A stretch of DNA of 53,357 nucleotides from Gemmatimonadota bacterium (GCA_016873995.1 VGVR01000022.1:1-53357); one strand, 5' to 3'. Shown: positions 1 to 10,728, counted from the stretch's first letter. Numbers and translations: made by a program. The notes: generated by a model from the letters alone, not told the origin.

Positions 1-268
1 ACTGATTCGACACCTGCTCGCGGATACGCCGCGCGTACCGACGAGCATCCTCATACGTGATGAGGTCCATCGGCCCGATTCCGCCCGGACGGTGGCACAC
101 CGTGCAGTTGTTGCGGATGATGGTCGCCACGTCCTTCGCGTACGTCACTTCGGCGGTCGAGGCGAACGTGACCTGGGCGTCCACTCTGGTCTGGGACCCA
201 AGCGCGGCAACGAGTGCCACGACGGACCCGATCCAGCGTGAACGCGTGTTACGACTCTGCAGCTCCAT
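1..268 (-). CDS. Secreted c-type cytochrome domain protein (3' end outside window)
   Basis: Only the first 89 codons lie in the window; the gene continues past base 1. The N terminus has basic residues, a hydrophobic stretch and an apparent cleavage region near VDAQ, which suggests a signal peptide and export. A haem-binding CTVCH motif (residues 55-59) follows, then PGGIGPM and TYEDARRYAR. That context resembles the cytochrome c module of soil-bacterial proteins that go on to an MPPWH segment and sometimes a copper monooxygenase-like domain. The ATG at 268 was chosen because an AGAGGAG ribosome-binding site lies about 6 bases upstream and the signal peptide begins there. The full domain content cannot be judged from this fragment. 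Confidence 0.75.
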   Translation of the reverse strand, partial: MELQSRNTRSRWIGSVVALVAALGSQTRVDAQVTFASTAEVTYAKDVATIIRNNCTVCHRPGGIGPMDLITYEDARRYARRIREQVSNQ

Positions 269-353
269 GGATGCTCCTCTCCGGAAAGCTGGTCGGTGAG
301 CCACGCGATTTTGTCCCCTCCCTGGGGCAGTTCAGGAAGGAGACACTTGAACG

Positions 354-383
354 AATGTAGGTGTTGAGCCTAAAACGTCGCAA
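354..383 (-). promoter_or_regulatory. Possible sigma-70-like promoter for the cytochrome gene
   Basis: On the minus strand TTGCGA (378-383) and TACATT (354-359) are separated by 18 bases, about 85 bases before the cytochrome start. The match is only moderate and no other evidence supports it. Confidence 0.25.
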
Positions 384-404
384 TACGGGCTCGGGAGGGC
401 TTAA

Positions 405-479
405 TGGGCGCTGCTGGACTCGAACCAGCGACCCCCTGCTTGTAAGGCAGGTGCTCTAACCAGGCTGAGCTAAGCGCCC
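405..479 (-). tRNA. tRNA-Val (UAC)
   Basis: The minus strand folds as a complete cloverleaf. A seven-base acceptor stem GGGCGCT pairs with AGCGCCC, the D arm reads GCTC...GAGC, and the anticodon stem CCTGC/GCAGG encloses the loop CTTACAA with anticodon TAC. The T arm has the GTTCGAGTC loop region and the discriminator is A. The 3' CCA is not encoded. The gene lies just downstream of the DUF3098-like gene on the same strand. Confidence 0.95.
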
Positions 480-482
480 GAG

Positions 483-683
483 CTACCTGATGATGGCCAG
501 GGGAAGCAGCACCACGTAGGCGAGAACGAGCAGGATCGGCGCGGCCGTGATGGAGCCTAGGGCCAAGAGCCAGTAGCCGAGGGCCAAGCAAACCACGCCC
601 GCCCCCCCCAGGATGGCGCTCTCCTTCCCGAAAGCGAGCCCGGGCGCCGGCTCGGCCGAATTCTTCTTGGTGCTCTTCGCCAT
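483..683 (-). CDS. Small two-helix membrane protein, DUF3098-like
   Basis: The gene encodes 66 residues. A short charged N terminus with AFGKESAILGG leads into two hydrophobic segments at about residues 22-40 and 45-64. The layout, with GSITAAPILLVLAYVVLLPLAII near the C terminus, resembles the DUF3098 family of small inner-membrane proteins, whose function is unknown. The start at 683 was preferred over a longer upstream frame because residues before it are low-complexity and would run into the neighbouring regulator gene. No strong Shine-Dalgarno sequence is visible. It lies 34 bases after the NtrC-type regulator and just before tRNA-Val. Confidence 0.65.
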   Translation of the reverse strand: MAKSTKKNSAEPAPGLAFGKESAILGGAGVVCLALGYWLLALGSITAAPILLVLAYVVLLPLAIIR

Positions 684-717
684 GGGGGGAAACCCTAATC
701 CGGGAGCGACGGGCGGG

Positions 718-2042
<1,325 letters not shown>

Positions 2043-2046
<4 letters not shown>

Positions 2047-3032
2047 GGCCCCCCTGTTACCCCCGGGGGTGGTGGCACGGGTCCGCCGCCGTCGACCCAG
2101 TAGTCCGGATGGTCGGGCAGCTCGGTTGCGCGCAGCCGCGCAAGCTTTTCTCGGTTGCGCGCGCGGCGCACGCGGGCCAGGGCCAAGAGCACCACGGCGA
2201 GCACGGCCCAGAACATCGACGAGCGGCTGACCACCAGCAGCCAGCCGTAGCGACGCCGCACGTGGGCCGTCCAGTCCTCCTCCAGCTGAGAGGGCGTCAC
2301 GCCGAACGTGCGTAGGAGCGCTGCGTCGAACGAGCGCCCCTCACGCCAGCGCTCGAGGAAGAGCGCCAGCCCCCGCTCGCCCCCGGGCTCGAGCAGGTAG
2401 GCGAGCGCGCTGGCGGACAGAAGGTACGCCGTGCGCGCCTGCTCCCTCGAGCCCGGCCAAGTCAGCGCGAGTGAATCGAGCGGAGGCGCCCGACCGAGCG
2501 CGAGGAGGACACGCAACCGCCACGCCTCACTCGCATCGAAGCCCCCCGATGCCCACTGCGCGTAACCTTCGTCGAACCAGCGAGGGACGCGGAGGTCACC
2601 GAGGTATTCGTGCAGCCCGAAATGGGCCCACTCGTGCCGTAGGGTGCGGCGGCTCTCTGCGTCCAGCACACTCGGGCCCTCGCGGTATGGCAACACCAGC
2701 ATGCCGGCCTCCGGAATGGCCACTCCGGCGCGCCACTCCGGGACCACTCCACCGGTGAGCTGCTCGAACGCCTCTGGGCCGTGCGTGAGCACTGCGGTCA
2801 CGTCACTCGGGAGCGACGGGGGGAGCCCGGGGAGCGGCGCCTGTGCGTCCATGAAGCCGAGCACGCGCTCGGCGGCGAGCGAATCGGGCAGAGCGAAATG
2901 GATAGTTCCACGCGCGCCCTGCCGGGACACGTACCGGTCCCCATTCAGGACGTCCGGAACCTGGGCTCCGAGCTGCGCACCCCAGGTCAGGACCAGTGAC
3001 GCGAGCAGGGTCCCAACCGTGCGGGCGATCAC
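2043..3032 (-). CDS. Membrane-anchored gluzincin-type metallopeptidase (peptidase MA-like)
   Basis: The 329-residue protein starts with a likely signal peptide (cleavage near GAQ, about residue 23). It has the zinc motif HEWAH (133-137), followed by WFDEGYAQW (152-160), where the glutamate is the expected third zinc ligand of the peptidase MA group. One transmembrane segment near residues 272-287 is followed by a basic, proline-rich tail, so the catalytic part should face the periplasm with the tail in the cytoplasm. The GTG start overlaps the stop of the PATAN-TPR gene as GTGA, and its own stop overlaps the regulator start. The substrate is unknown. Confidence 0.8.
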
Positions 3033-4645
3033 TCGGCGGCGAGCATCTCCAGGTTCGACTTCACCGCTTCGTTGTGCGGGTTGAGGTCGCTCGCCCGCTT
3101 CCAGAGCAGCTTCGCCATGTCGCGGTCGTTTGCCTTGTAGGCGAGCGTGCCGAGGCGCAGGTACACGTCGTCGCCGATCCTGGGGGCGAGCTTCACCGTC
3201 TTCTCGTACTGAGCCTGCGCGCCCTGCATGTCCCCGTGGGCCCAGGCCCGGTCCCCCAGGTTCTTGTGCGCCTGGGGAGACGGAGGGTTGAGGCCGGTGG
3301 CGCGCTTGTAGAGCGCGGCGGCCGCGTCGACATCGCCGCGCCGCTCGAGGACCGCCGCCAGGTTCACCAGAATGGGAGCCGAGTCGGCGTGCTGAGCCAT
3401 GCCCTCCCGCCCGACCGCCACCGCATAGTCGAGGTCTCCTGCGACCGCCGACGCGAGCACCGTATACGCGTAGTATCGCGCCGAGGGCTTCTTCACCTTC
3501 GGCGAAGTGCGGTAGGCTCTCAGCGCCTCCAGCGCGCGGGTGCTGTCCCTGAGCTTCAGGTGGACGACGGCGCGCGCCAGGTGGACCTCGTGGTCATCGG
3601 GGCGGGCGATGAGGGCGGCGTCGAGCTCGCGCAGAGAATCTTCGTACTGTCCCATGAGCTCGAGCGCGAGCGCAGTGTTGCGGTGGACGCTGTAGTCGCC
3701 GGACCCCGGCGGCATAGTGCCGAAGTGCTGAAGTGCGTCCTCGAGCTTGCCCTGGCGGAAGTCGATCAGTCCCATCATGAAGTTCGCCCGGGCCTGACGC
3801 GGATCGATCGCGAGGGCCTGCTCGAACTCACGCTCGGCGTCCTCCAACATGCCCGAGCGATAGAACGCGACTCCTACGTTCAGGTGCTGCTGCAGGGCCT
3901 CGTCGCCGCGGGTCTCCTCTTTGGTGCTTCGCTCCCCAGCTCGCGAGACGAAACCCGCCTGGATGAGCCCGAAGAGCGCCTTCCCGGTCTCGAACTCGAC
4001 CAGGCCGGCCTCGTTCATGATGTCGGTGACGGTGCGCACCCCGTCGATGTAGGGGAGGACCTTCCGCTGCTCCTTGGTGAGCTCGACGTTCTGCCCCGAC
4101 TGGTCGGGGCTCTTGTCGAGCTGGAAGACCACGTCGAACGACGGGATCTTCTTCTCGAACAGGCCCCATTCGTCGACGCGGCGTGCGCCCTCCATGAGGA
4201 GGGCCTCTGCGGGGATGTTGACGAGGTAGATCCCCTCCTCGTCCGGCATCTGATCCGTGTCGAAGTGGAACGAGCCCTGTTCCCAGGAGAAGAGGTGGTA
4301 GACCGCCTCCTCGATCTGCATTTGGATGAAGAGCTGGAGGTCCTGCTGGCTGATCGTGCCCTTCTCGACCAGGATCTCGCCGACGCGCTTCTCCTTCGAC
4401 TGCGCCTGGGCCTCGACCGCGTCGTTGAGGTCCTTGCGGGTGATGACATGATTGCGGACCAGGAGCTCGCCCAGCCGATCGCGTCGGTTCAGGACCGACG
4501 CGTAGATGACCCGGCCCTTCTCGAAGTAGATGTAGCCGAAGTTCGAGCGGTCGGTGAGGCTGAGGCACCCGGTCTTCATGCCCATGCCGAGCAGCTGACA
4601 GATGTCGGCGAGGCTGACGTCCTGGAGCGCGCCTTAGATGGCCAT
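3029..4645 (-). pseudogene. PATAN/DUF4388 plus TPR protein, interrupted by TAA at codon 4
   Basis: Starting at the ATG at 4645 the frame reads M-A-I-stop-G-A-L-Q-D-V-S-L, the usual opening of a DUF4388 (PATAN) domain except for TAA at 4636-4634, where a charged or polar residue is normal. After the stop the frame runs unbroken: the rest of the domain (KTGCLSLT, IYFEKGRVIYASV), a helical middle, and then several TPR-like repeats from about residue 225 to the end. The restored length is 538 residues. The next in-frame ATG (4585) would delete the first strand and helix of the domain. The gene begins 12 bases after the DnaA-like ATPase stop, so the two look co-expressed. PATAN domains occur in bacterial signalling and polarity proteins, so a scaffold role is plausible. 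It is either a true nonsense mutation or a base error. Confidence 0.8.
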
Positions 4646-4657
4646 GGGCTAGTCCAA

Positions 4658-6457
4658 TTACTCGATGAGCAGCTCATCGATTCGCGGCCAGTGGATGACG
4701 ACGTTCTCGGGCCCTGGGAACCATGCGCCACCCTTGGTGGGAGGCTCAGCGGGCACGATCGGGACCGGCTTCATGCCACGCCCTTCGGTTCGGCCACCGC
4801 GCGCCTCCAGGTCGGGCACGAAGATGCGGTCGCCGGAACGCGTCGCGGCTTGCTCGACGATCTTCGGCTCCGACACCGAGCCCGTTTTCACCTCGAGCAC
4901 CAGTCCGCCCTCGAACCGCGAGCGGAGTCTCTCGTCGATGTTCGCGATCGAGGACGGAGCTCGGTCCGCGACCAGCATCATACGGGCACCGCGACGCTTC
5001 AAGGCCTCGAACAAATGGAAGAACTCGTCTTTGGCGCGCTCGAGTTTCGACAGCTCCTGCATCTCGTGGATGAGTATGAGGTCCACCGTCCACCAGCGTT
5101 CGCGCCACGCCCCCGCCACGCCCTCGCCGAGTGCCCGGATGAAGTCTTCGGCGAAGCTCGACAGCGCGCCAACCGCCACGCGGTGCTCGGGGAAGGCCTG
5201 GCGGTAGCTCCGGCCCACCGAGCCGAGCAGCGTGCGACCGAGCGCTTCGTTGGAGGCCCACACGAAGAGCGGGTTGTACTCGGGCTTCTCGGTAGCAACG
5301 AGCTGCGCCGCGGCCTTCAGCGCGATCGGTTCGAAGCCCGACAGGTCGTGCAGCTCGGGTCCGTCGCCGAGTCGGGAGAACGGGCGCTGGCGCTCTCGCA
5401 CGGAAGCGAGCAACGCCTCTGCCTCTTCCAAGCGGTCGGGATCCACGAGCACGCCCTGCGCGGCCTCAGGCCATGGGTTGCCTAGACGCTGCAGCTCGTT
5501 GTCGATGTCGTGCAGCCGCTGGATGTCGGCCTTGTACGCCTCGACGATCTTCTCCCAACCTTTGGGCTCGGCACCTGTCTGATAGGCGGCGAGCCGTTGC
5601 ACGGAGAATCCCTGCCGATCGGCGGACTCGATGGCTTCTCGGAACGCCTTGCGCCAGGGCTCCTCCGTCTTCTCGACCGCCTGAGCCACGGTGCTGGTGA
5701 GCTCGCTGAGGAACGACCCGAACTCGCCGCCACCGCCGAGCTTGGTGACCGTGGACTGCTGCTGGAGCAGCTTCCCGACTTCCGCGGACGTCACCAGGCG
5801 CTTCTCGAGGTCCTGGGTCGCGAAGATCTTGTTGAGGACGCCGCCGAGCTCTCGCACGTTCTTGAACGGCGCCTTGGCCACGGCCTCGGCGACGCCTTCA
5901 CCGAGCTTCTGCTTCCGCTCCGCAGCTTTCTTGCGGACGATCGCCACCCGTGTCTCGTACTCCGGCGGACCGAGATCGACGATCAACCCGCCCGAGAAAC
6001 GCGAGAGCAGACGCGCGTCGAGGCCGTCGATGTCCGCGGGGGGACGGTCACTGGCCAGGACGATCTGGCCTCCGGCAGCGGTGAGCTGGTCGAGCGTCTT
6101 GAGGAGCATCTCCTGCGCCTCGGGCTGACCGGTCAGGAACTGCACGTCGTCCAGGAGCAGGATATCCAGATCCGCGTACAGCCCGTCCCGCTGACCGGCC
6201 TGGAGCGAGGTCTCGAGCTTCTCGAGGTACTCCTCCAGTGCCATGTACTCGACCTTGCCGGTGTTGACCTTGGCCGACTGATGCGCGATCGCCGTGAGGA
6301 TGTGCGTCTTCCCGAGCCCCGGAGAGGAGTAGAGGAAGAGCGGGTTCTAGCTCGTCCCCGGCGATTCCGCTGCCCGACGTGCGGCGGCCGACGCGAGACG
6401 ATTCGCGGGCCCTACCACGAAGGAGTCGAAGGTCAGCTTGGGATCGAGATCCGACAC
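4658..6457 (-). pseudogene. Tandem DnaA-domain-III-like ATPase, interrupted by TAG before Walker A
   Basis: The restored protein is 599 residues from a GTG at 6457. The first AAA+ module is a clear DnaA domain III: LDPKLTFDSFVVGPANRLAS, then NPLFLYSSPGLGKTH (Walker A), LLLDDVQFL (Walker B, about 102-104) and the arginine box LLSRFSGG. A codon TAG at 6349-6347 stands exactly where DnaA proteins have Tyr (YNPLF). A helical linker (about 215-365) leads to a second, degenerate copy that keeps EYNPLF and LRSRFEGG but has NEALGRT in place of a P-loop and LILIHEMQEL in place of Walker B. There is no DnaA domain IV, so no origin-binding helix-turn-helix. A start at the ATG at 6244 would lose Walker A, so it is unlikely to be functional. 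The function of this family is unknown to me. Confidence 0.8.
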
Positions 6458-6542
6458 GGATGCGCGGTCCGGAGACTCCCAGACGGAAAGAGGCGGCTGG
6501 CTCGAAGGCGAAACGTAAGTATCGGCCAGAGCGAGACCCGGG

Positions 6543-6563
6543 AAAAGGCCCGCTTCAAGCGGG
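6543..6563 (-). terminator. Short rho-independent terminator after rluD
   Basis: On the minus strand a six-base stem CCCGCT/AGCGGG with a three-base loop is followed by CC and TTTT. The loop is the TGA stop codon of rluD. The stem is short, so strength is uncertain. Confidence 0.45.
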
Positions 6564-7526
6564 GTTTCCGGCTCGGGCCCACGCCGCGACCGCCGCCAGA
6601 TCGGGAGGCAGCTCGGCTCGGAAGCGGAGCCGCTCTCCGCTCGCGTGGTGATCGAACGCCAGCTCGCAGGCGTGCAGGAAGAGCCGCGGCGTTCGACGAG
6701 CCAGCTCGAGCGCCCACAGCCTTCCCGGACCACCCATCCCCCGCTCCCACCCAGGACCATAGATGGGATCCGCCACCACCGGGTGGCCCACGTGCGCCAG
6801 GTGCACGCGGATCTGGTGGGTACGTCCGGTCTTCAGGGCGACGTCGAGCAGCTCGGCTCGCTGCCAACGCTCGCGTACCCGCACCCGAGTGAGCGCCACA
6901 CGTCCTTCCGCGGCAACCGCCATGCGCTTTCGGTCGCGGCGGTCGCGCGCGATCGGCGCCTCGATGGTCAGCGGCGACTCGTCGAGATGGCCCCAAGCAG
7001 CCGCAAGATACAGGCGCCTGACGCGGCGTTTCTTGAGGTCGTCTGCGAGCGCGTGGTGGGCGGCGTCCGTCTTGGCCACCACCAGGAGGCCCGAGGTGTC
7101 GCGGTCGAGCCGGTGCACGATGCCTGGGCGGAGCCTACCGCCGACGCCCGAGAGGTCACGGATATGCCAAAGGAGTGCGTTCACCAACGTGCCGGTGCGG
7201 TGACCCGGGGCCGGATGGACCACCACTCCGGCAGACTTGTTCACGACCAGCAGATGCTCGTCCTCGAACACGATGTCGAGCGGAATGTCCTCGGCCGGGA
7301 TGTCGACGACCGCGGGCGGAGGCACGACCACCTCGACGCGCATGCCGGCTGCGACCGCGTCGGACTTGCGAGCGGGGCGGCCATCGAGCGTGATGCGCCC
7401 CTCTTGGAGCAGCGCCTGCACGCGTGTGCGCGAGAGCTCGAGCCGCTCGGAGACGAACCGGTCGAGTCGCCCCGACTCCCCGGGTTCGACGGTCAGCGAG
7501 TGCGAACTGTCGCGCGTGTCGCGCAC
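6555..7526 (-). CDS. rluD: 23S rRNA-type pseudouridine synthase, RluA/RluD family
   Basis: The 323-residue protein begins with an S4 RNA-binding domain (about 15-75: LDRFVSERLELSRTRVQALL). The RluA-type catalytic domain follows, with HRLDRDTSGLLVVAK, whose second Asp is the catalytic residue. Later motifs GRTHQIRVHL and HPVVADPIYG are typical of the family. It probably isomerises uridines in 23S rRNA (RluD-type, helix 69), though the exact site cannot be told from sequence. It starts with GTG that shares one base with the TAG stop of ileS, so the two are coupled. The usual lspA gene between ileS and rluD is absent here. Confidence 0.9.
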   Translation of the reverse strand: MRDTRDSSHSLTVEPGESGRLDRFVSERLELSRTRVQALLQEGRITLDGRPARKSDAVAAGMRVEVVVPPPAVVDIPAEDIPLDIVFEDEHLLVVNKSAGVVVHPAPGHRTGTLVNALLWHIRDLSGVGGRLRPGIVHRLDRDTSGLLVVAKTDAAHHALADDLKKRRVRRLYLAAAWGHLDESPLTIEAPIARDRRDRKRMAVAAEGRVALTRVRVRERWQRAELLDVALKTGRTHQIRVHLAHVGHPVVADPIYGPGWERGMGGPGRLWALELARRTPRLFLHACELAFDHHASGERLRFRAELPPDLAAVAAWARAGNPA

Positions 7527-10500
7527 TAGCGGGCAGCCGCCCTCAACCCGATCGTCGCCGGCGTCCCGTCGATGTCGACCTCCCGCACGTGCGAGAAGTC
7601 GCGCTCCGCGACGGCACCGGTGACGGTCACCGCCAACGCCAGGGTCTCGCCACCAATGAAGGCCTCGTGAAGTCCGGCCGCACTGCGGATGGCGTCAGGA
7701 CCGCCGATGGCGAGCTCGATCCGGTCGGTGATCTCGAGGCCGGCGTCCTTGCGGAGCCTCTGGATGCGATTCACGAGCTCCCGCGCGACGCCCTCGGCCA
7801 CGAGCTCCTCGTCGAGCGAGGGGTCGAGCGCGACCGTGTAGCCGCTCTCGCTCTTCACGACGAGCCCAGCGCTCGCCTCCTGCGCCACCTCCAGGTCTCC
7901 CGCCTCCAAGCGGTGCGTCGCGCCCGCGACTTCGATCTCCACCGTTCCCCCGTCGCGATAGCGGGCGAGCGACGCTTGGGGGAGCGCGCGCATGGCGTTG
8001 GCAGCCTCGTTGGTGTCCTTGCCGAAGCGCGGACCCAGCGCCCTGAAGTTGGGGCGTGCGATCAGCTTCACGAGTCCCTCTGCCGACGAGACGAACTCCA
8101 CCCGCTTCACGTTGAGCTCGTCGCGGGCCACCGCGAGGACTTCGTCTGCGAGTGGACGATTCCCGGGCACGACGGCGACGATGCGGCGGAGCGGCTGCCG
8201 CACTCGGATCTTCACGTCCTCGCGCGCGGCGCGCCCGAGGGAGACCAGCGCGCGCGCGGCGTCCATGTCCGCCTCCAGGCGCGCATCGACGAACGTCGAG
8301 AGTGCCTTCGCGCGCTCCTCCGTGAACCACCACTGCAGGTGCACGCTCTCGTCCGTGAGCGCCCGGTGCAGCCAATCGGCTACGAATGGCACGCAGGGCG
8401 CTGCCAGGACGGTAACCTCGCGCAGGGCCTCCCAGAGGGTGCGGAACGCAGCGCGGGTGTCGGCAGCATCCACGTTGCCCCAGAAGCGCCCGCGCGAACG
8501 GCGCACGTACCAATTGGAAAGGTCCTCCACCACGAACTCGCCGAGCGCGCGGTACGCGCGCGTGAGCTGGTACTCGTCCAGGTCGGCCGACATGCGGTCG
8601 ACCAGCGAAGCGAGCCGAGACAGGAGCCATCGGTCCAGCAGAGGTCGCTCAGAGGGCGCGGGGTCAGCGGCCGTGGGCGTCCAAGACTCCGCGCGCGCAT
8701 AGAGCGCGAAGAACTTGTACGTGTTGAGCAACGTGTCGAAGAAGTTGTGCGCTGCTTCGGCGAGGGCCGCGGGATCGTACCGCTTGGGAACCCACGGATT
8801 GGACGAGGTGATGAAGTACCAGCGCACCGCGTCGGCGCCCTGGGCGCCGATGGCGTCCCAGGGGTTCACCACGTTGCCGCGCGACTTCGACATCTTCTGG
8901 CCCTCGGCATCGAGGATCAGGTCGTTCACCAGGACGTTCCGGTAGGGCGGCCCCTTCTCGAGGAGCGTGGATATCGCCAGCAGCGAGTAGAACCATCCGC
9001 GCGTCTGGTCGAGTCCCTCGCAGATGAAGTCGGCCGGGAAGTGCGCCTCGAACTCCCTGGCGTGCTCGAAGGGGTAGTGCCACTGCGCGTAGGGCATCGC
9101 ACCCGAGTCGAACCAGGCGTCCACGACTTCCGGGGTGCGGCGCATCGTGCCCGAGCAGGACGGGCATTTCCACGTGGGCGCGTCGATGTGGGGCCGGTGC
9201 GGATCGAAGTCCTTCGGCAGACCTCCGACGCATTCCGCCAGTTCGGCGAGCGAGCCGATCCACCGCACGTGGCTCCCGTCCCTGTCACAAACCCACGCCG
9301 GCAGGGGCGTGCCCCAGTACCGGTCGCGGGAGAGCGCCCAGTCCACGTTCCCACGCAACCACTCGCCGAAGCGCCCCTCCCCCACCTCCGGCGGGTGCCA
9401 GCGCACGCGCTCGTTGTTGGCGAGCAGGGCATCCCGCTTCGTCGACGTGGCGACGAACCAGGAGTCGCGTGCCACATAGAGAAGCGGGGAGCTGCAGCGC
9501 CAACAGTGCGGGTAGCTGTGCACAACCGTACCCACGTCGAAGAGCACGCCGCGGGCACGGAGCTCGTTCACGAGCGTCTGGTCGGCGTCCTTCACGAACA
9601 TGCCGCCGACCAGCTTCACGTCGGCTTGGAAGCGACCCGCATCGTCCACGGGGTTGAGCAGCGGCAGGCCGTGGCGCTGCCCGGCGGCGTAGTCGTCCGC
9701 ACCGAACGCGGGGGCCATGTGCACCACGCCCGTTCCGTCCGTGGCGGTCACGAACTCCTCCGCGACGACGGTCCACCCGTTGCCCCGGTCGCGCGGCTCG
9801 GCGACCAGGTCGAGCGGCCGGCGGTACCGCAAGCCCGCGAGGTCGGCGCCTTTGTGCCGACCCACGACGCTCGCCGCCTCACCGAAGAGCGCCTCGGCCC
9901 GTGCCGCCGCGACGATGTAGCGGCGCCCATCGCGCGCCACCTCGACGTAGTCGAGCTCGGGGTGCACCGCGAGGCCCGTGTTCGACGGCACCGTCCACGG
10001 CGTCGTGGTCCAGGCCAGAAACGCGCGCCGCTCCGGGTCCGGCTTCCCGTCCGCGCCCACCACCTCGGCCACGAAGACGAGCGACGGGTCCTCGACGTCG
10101 CGATAGCCGAGCGCCACCTCGTGCGAGGAGAGCGCCGTGCCGCAGCGAGGGCAGTACGGAACGCTCTTGTGGCCTTTGTACAGCAGACCCTTGTCGGCGA
10201 ACGACTTCAGAATCCACCACACCGACTCGACGTACTTCGGGTCGAGCGTCACATAGGGGCGCCAGTACTCCAGCCAGTAGCCTATGCGCTCGCTGAGCTG
10301 CTCCCACTCGCCCTTGTAGGTGAACACCGACTCACGACACACGCGGTTGAACTCGGCGATACCGAGCGCCTCGATCTCGGGCTTGCCGCTGATACCCAGC
10401 TTCTTCTCGGCCTCGATCTCCACCGGCAGGCCGTGCGTGTCCCAACCCGCTATGCGCGTGACGCTGCGGCCGCGCATGGCCTGGTAGCGGCAGACCAGAT

Positions 10501-10693
10501 CCTTGATGGTGCGACTGATGATGTGGTGCAGGCCCGGCCGCCCGTTAGCCGTGGGCGGACCTTCGAAGAACACGAAGGGGTCGCCCTCGGCGTTCGCCTG
10601 GAGCGTCTTCCTGAACAGGTCCTCTGCGCGCCAACGTGCGAGCGACTGCTCTTCGAGGTCGAGCAGACTCCCGGGAAGCTCGTGGTAATTCAT
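7526..10693 (-). CDS. ileS: Isoleucyl-tRNA synthetase, type 2, with swapped GxHH signature
   Basis: The 1055-residue class I synthetase charges tRNA-Ile in the cytoplasm. The length, PTANG opening, GWDTHGLPVEIEAEKK, YKGHKSVPYCPRCGTALSSHEVALGY and the extended C-terminal anticodon region place it in the type-2 (IleRS2, eukaryote-like) group. KMSKSRGN is intact. The HIGH-type motif reads G54-L55-H56-H57 (bases 10523-10534), with first and third residues swapped relative to HxGH. That altered signature has been described in a subset of IleRS2 enzymes with extreme mupirocin resistance. The CP1 editing domain appears complete. divIVA ends 36 bases upstream and rluD follows with a one-base overlap. 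Confidence 0.95.
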   Translation of the reverse strand: MNYHELPGSLLDLEEQSLARWRAEDLFRKTLQANAEGDPFVFFEGPPTANGRPGLHHIISRTIKDLVCRYQAMRGRSVTRIAGWDTHGLPVEIEAEKKLGISGKPEIEALGIAEFNRVCRESVFTYKGEWEQLSERIGYWLEYWRPYVTLDPKYVESVWWILKSFADKGLLYKGHKSVPYCPRCGTALSSHEVALGYRDVEDPSLVFVAEVVGADGKPDPERRAFLAWTTTPWTVPSNTGLAVHPELDYVEVARDGRRYIVAAARAEALFGEAASVVGRHKGADLAGLRYRRPLDLVAEPRDRGNGWTVVAEEFVTATDGTGVVHMAPAFGADDYAAGQRHGLPLLNPVDDAGRFQADVKLVGGMFVKDADQTLVNELRARGVLFDVGTVVHSYPHCWRCSSPLLYVARDSWFVATSTKRDALLANNERVRWHPPEVGEGRFGEWLRGNVDWALSRDRYWGTPLPAWVCDRDGSHVRWIGSLAELAECVGGLPKDFDPHRPHIDAPTWKCPSCSGTMRRTPEVVDAWFDSGAMPYAQWHYPFEHAREFEAHFPADFICEGLDQTRGWFYSLLAISTLLEKGPPYRNVLVNDLILDAEGQKMSKSRGNVVNPWDAIGAQGADAVRWYFITSSNPWVPKRYDPAALAEAAHNFFDTLLNTYKFFALYARAESWTPTAADPAPSERPLLDRWLLSRLASLVDRMSADLDEYQLTRAYRALGEFVVEDLSNWYVRRSRGRFWGNVDAADTRAAFRTLWEALREVTVLAAPCVPFVADWLHRALTDESVHLQWWFTEERAKALSTFVDARLEADMDAARALVSLGRAAREDVKIRVRQPLRRIVAVVPGNRPLADEVLAVARDELNVKRVEFVSSAEGLVKLIARPNFRALGPRFGKDTNEAANAMRALPQASLARYRDGGTVEIEVAGATHRLEAGDLEVAQEASAGLVVKSESGYTVALDPSLDEELVAEGVARELVNRIQRLRKDAGLEITDRIELAIGGPDAIRSAAGLHEAFIGGETLALAVTVTGAVAERDFSHVREVDIDGTPATIGLRAAAR

Positions 10694-10728
10694 TCGTCAG
10701 GGGGCTGCGTTGTCGGAAGAGCCGAGGA

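Noticed and set aside
370..591. Minus-strand frame reading ALSSAWLEHLPYKQGVAGSS
   Set aside because: This is the translated sense strand of tRNA-Val and a well-known false protein pattern.
2996..5485. Long plus-strand frame opposite the PATAN-TPR and DnaA-like genes
   Set aside because: It has no domain or signal, while the minus strand shows recognised domains across the same bases.
4634..6349. Programmed stop-codon readthrough or recoding in the two interrupted genes
   Set aside because: The stops differ (TAA and TAG), there is no SECIS-like or pyrrolysine context that I can see, and every other gene here ends normally at both codons.
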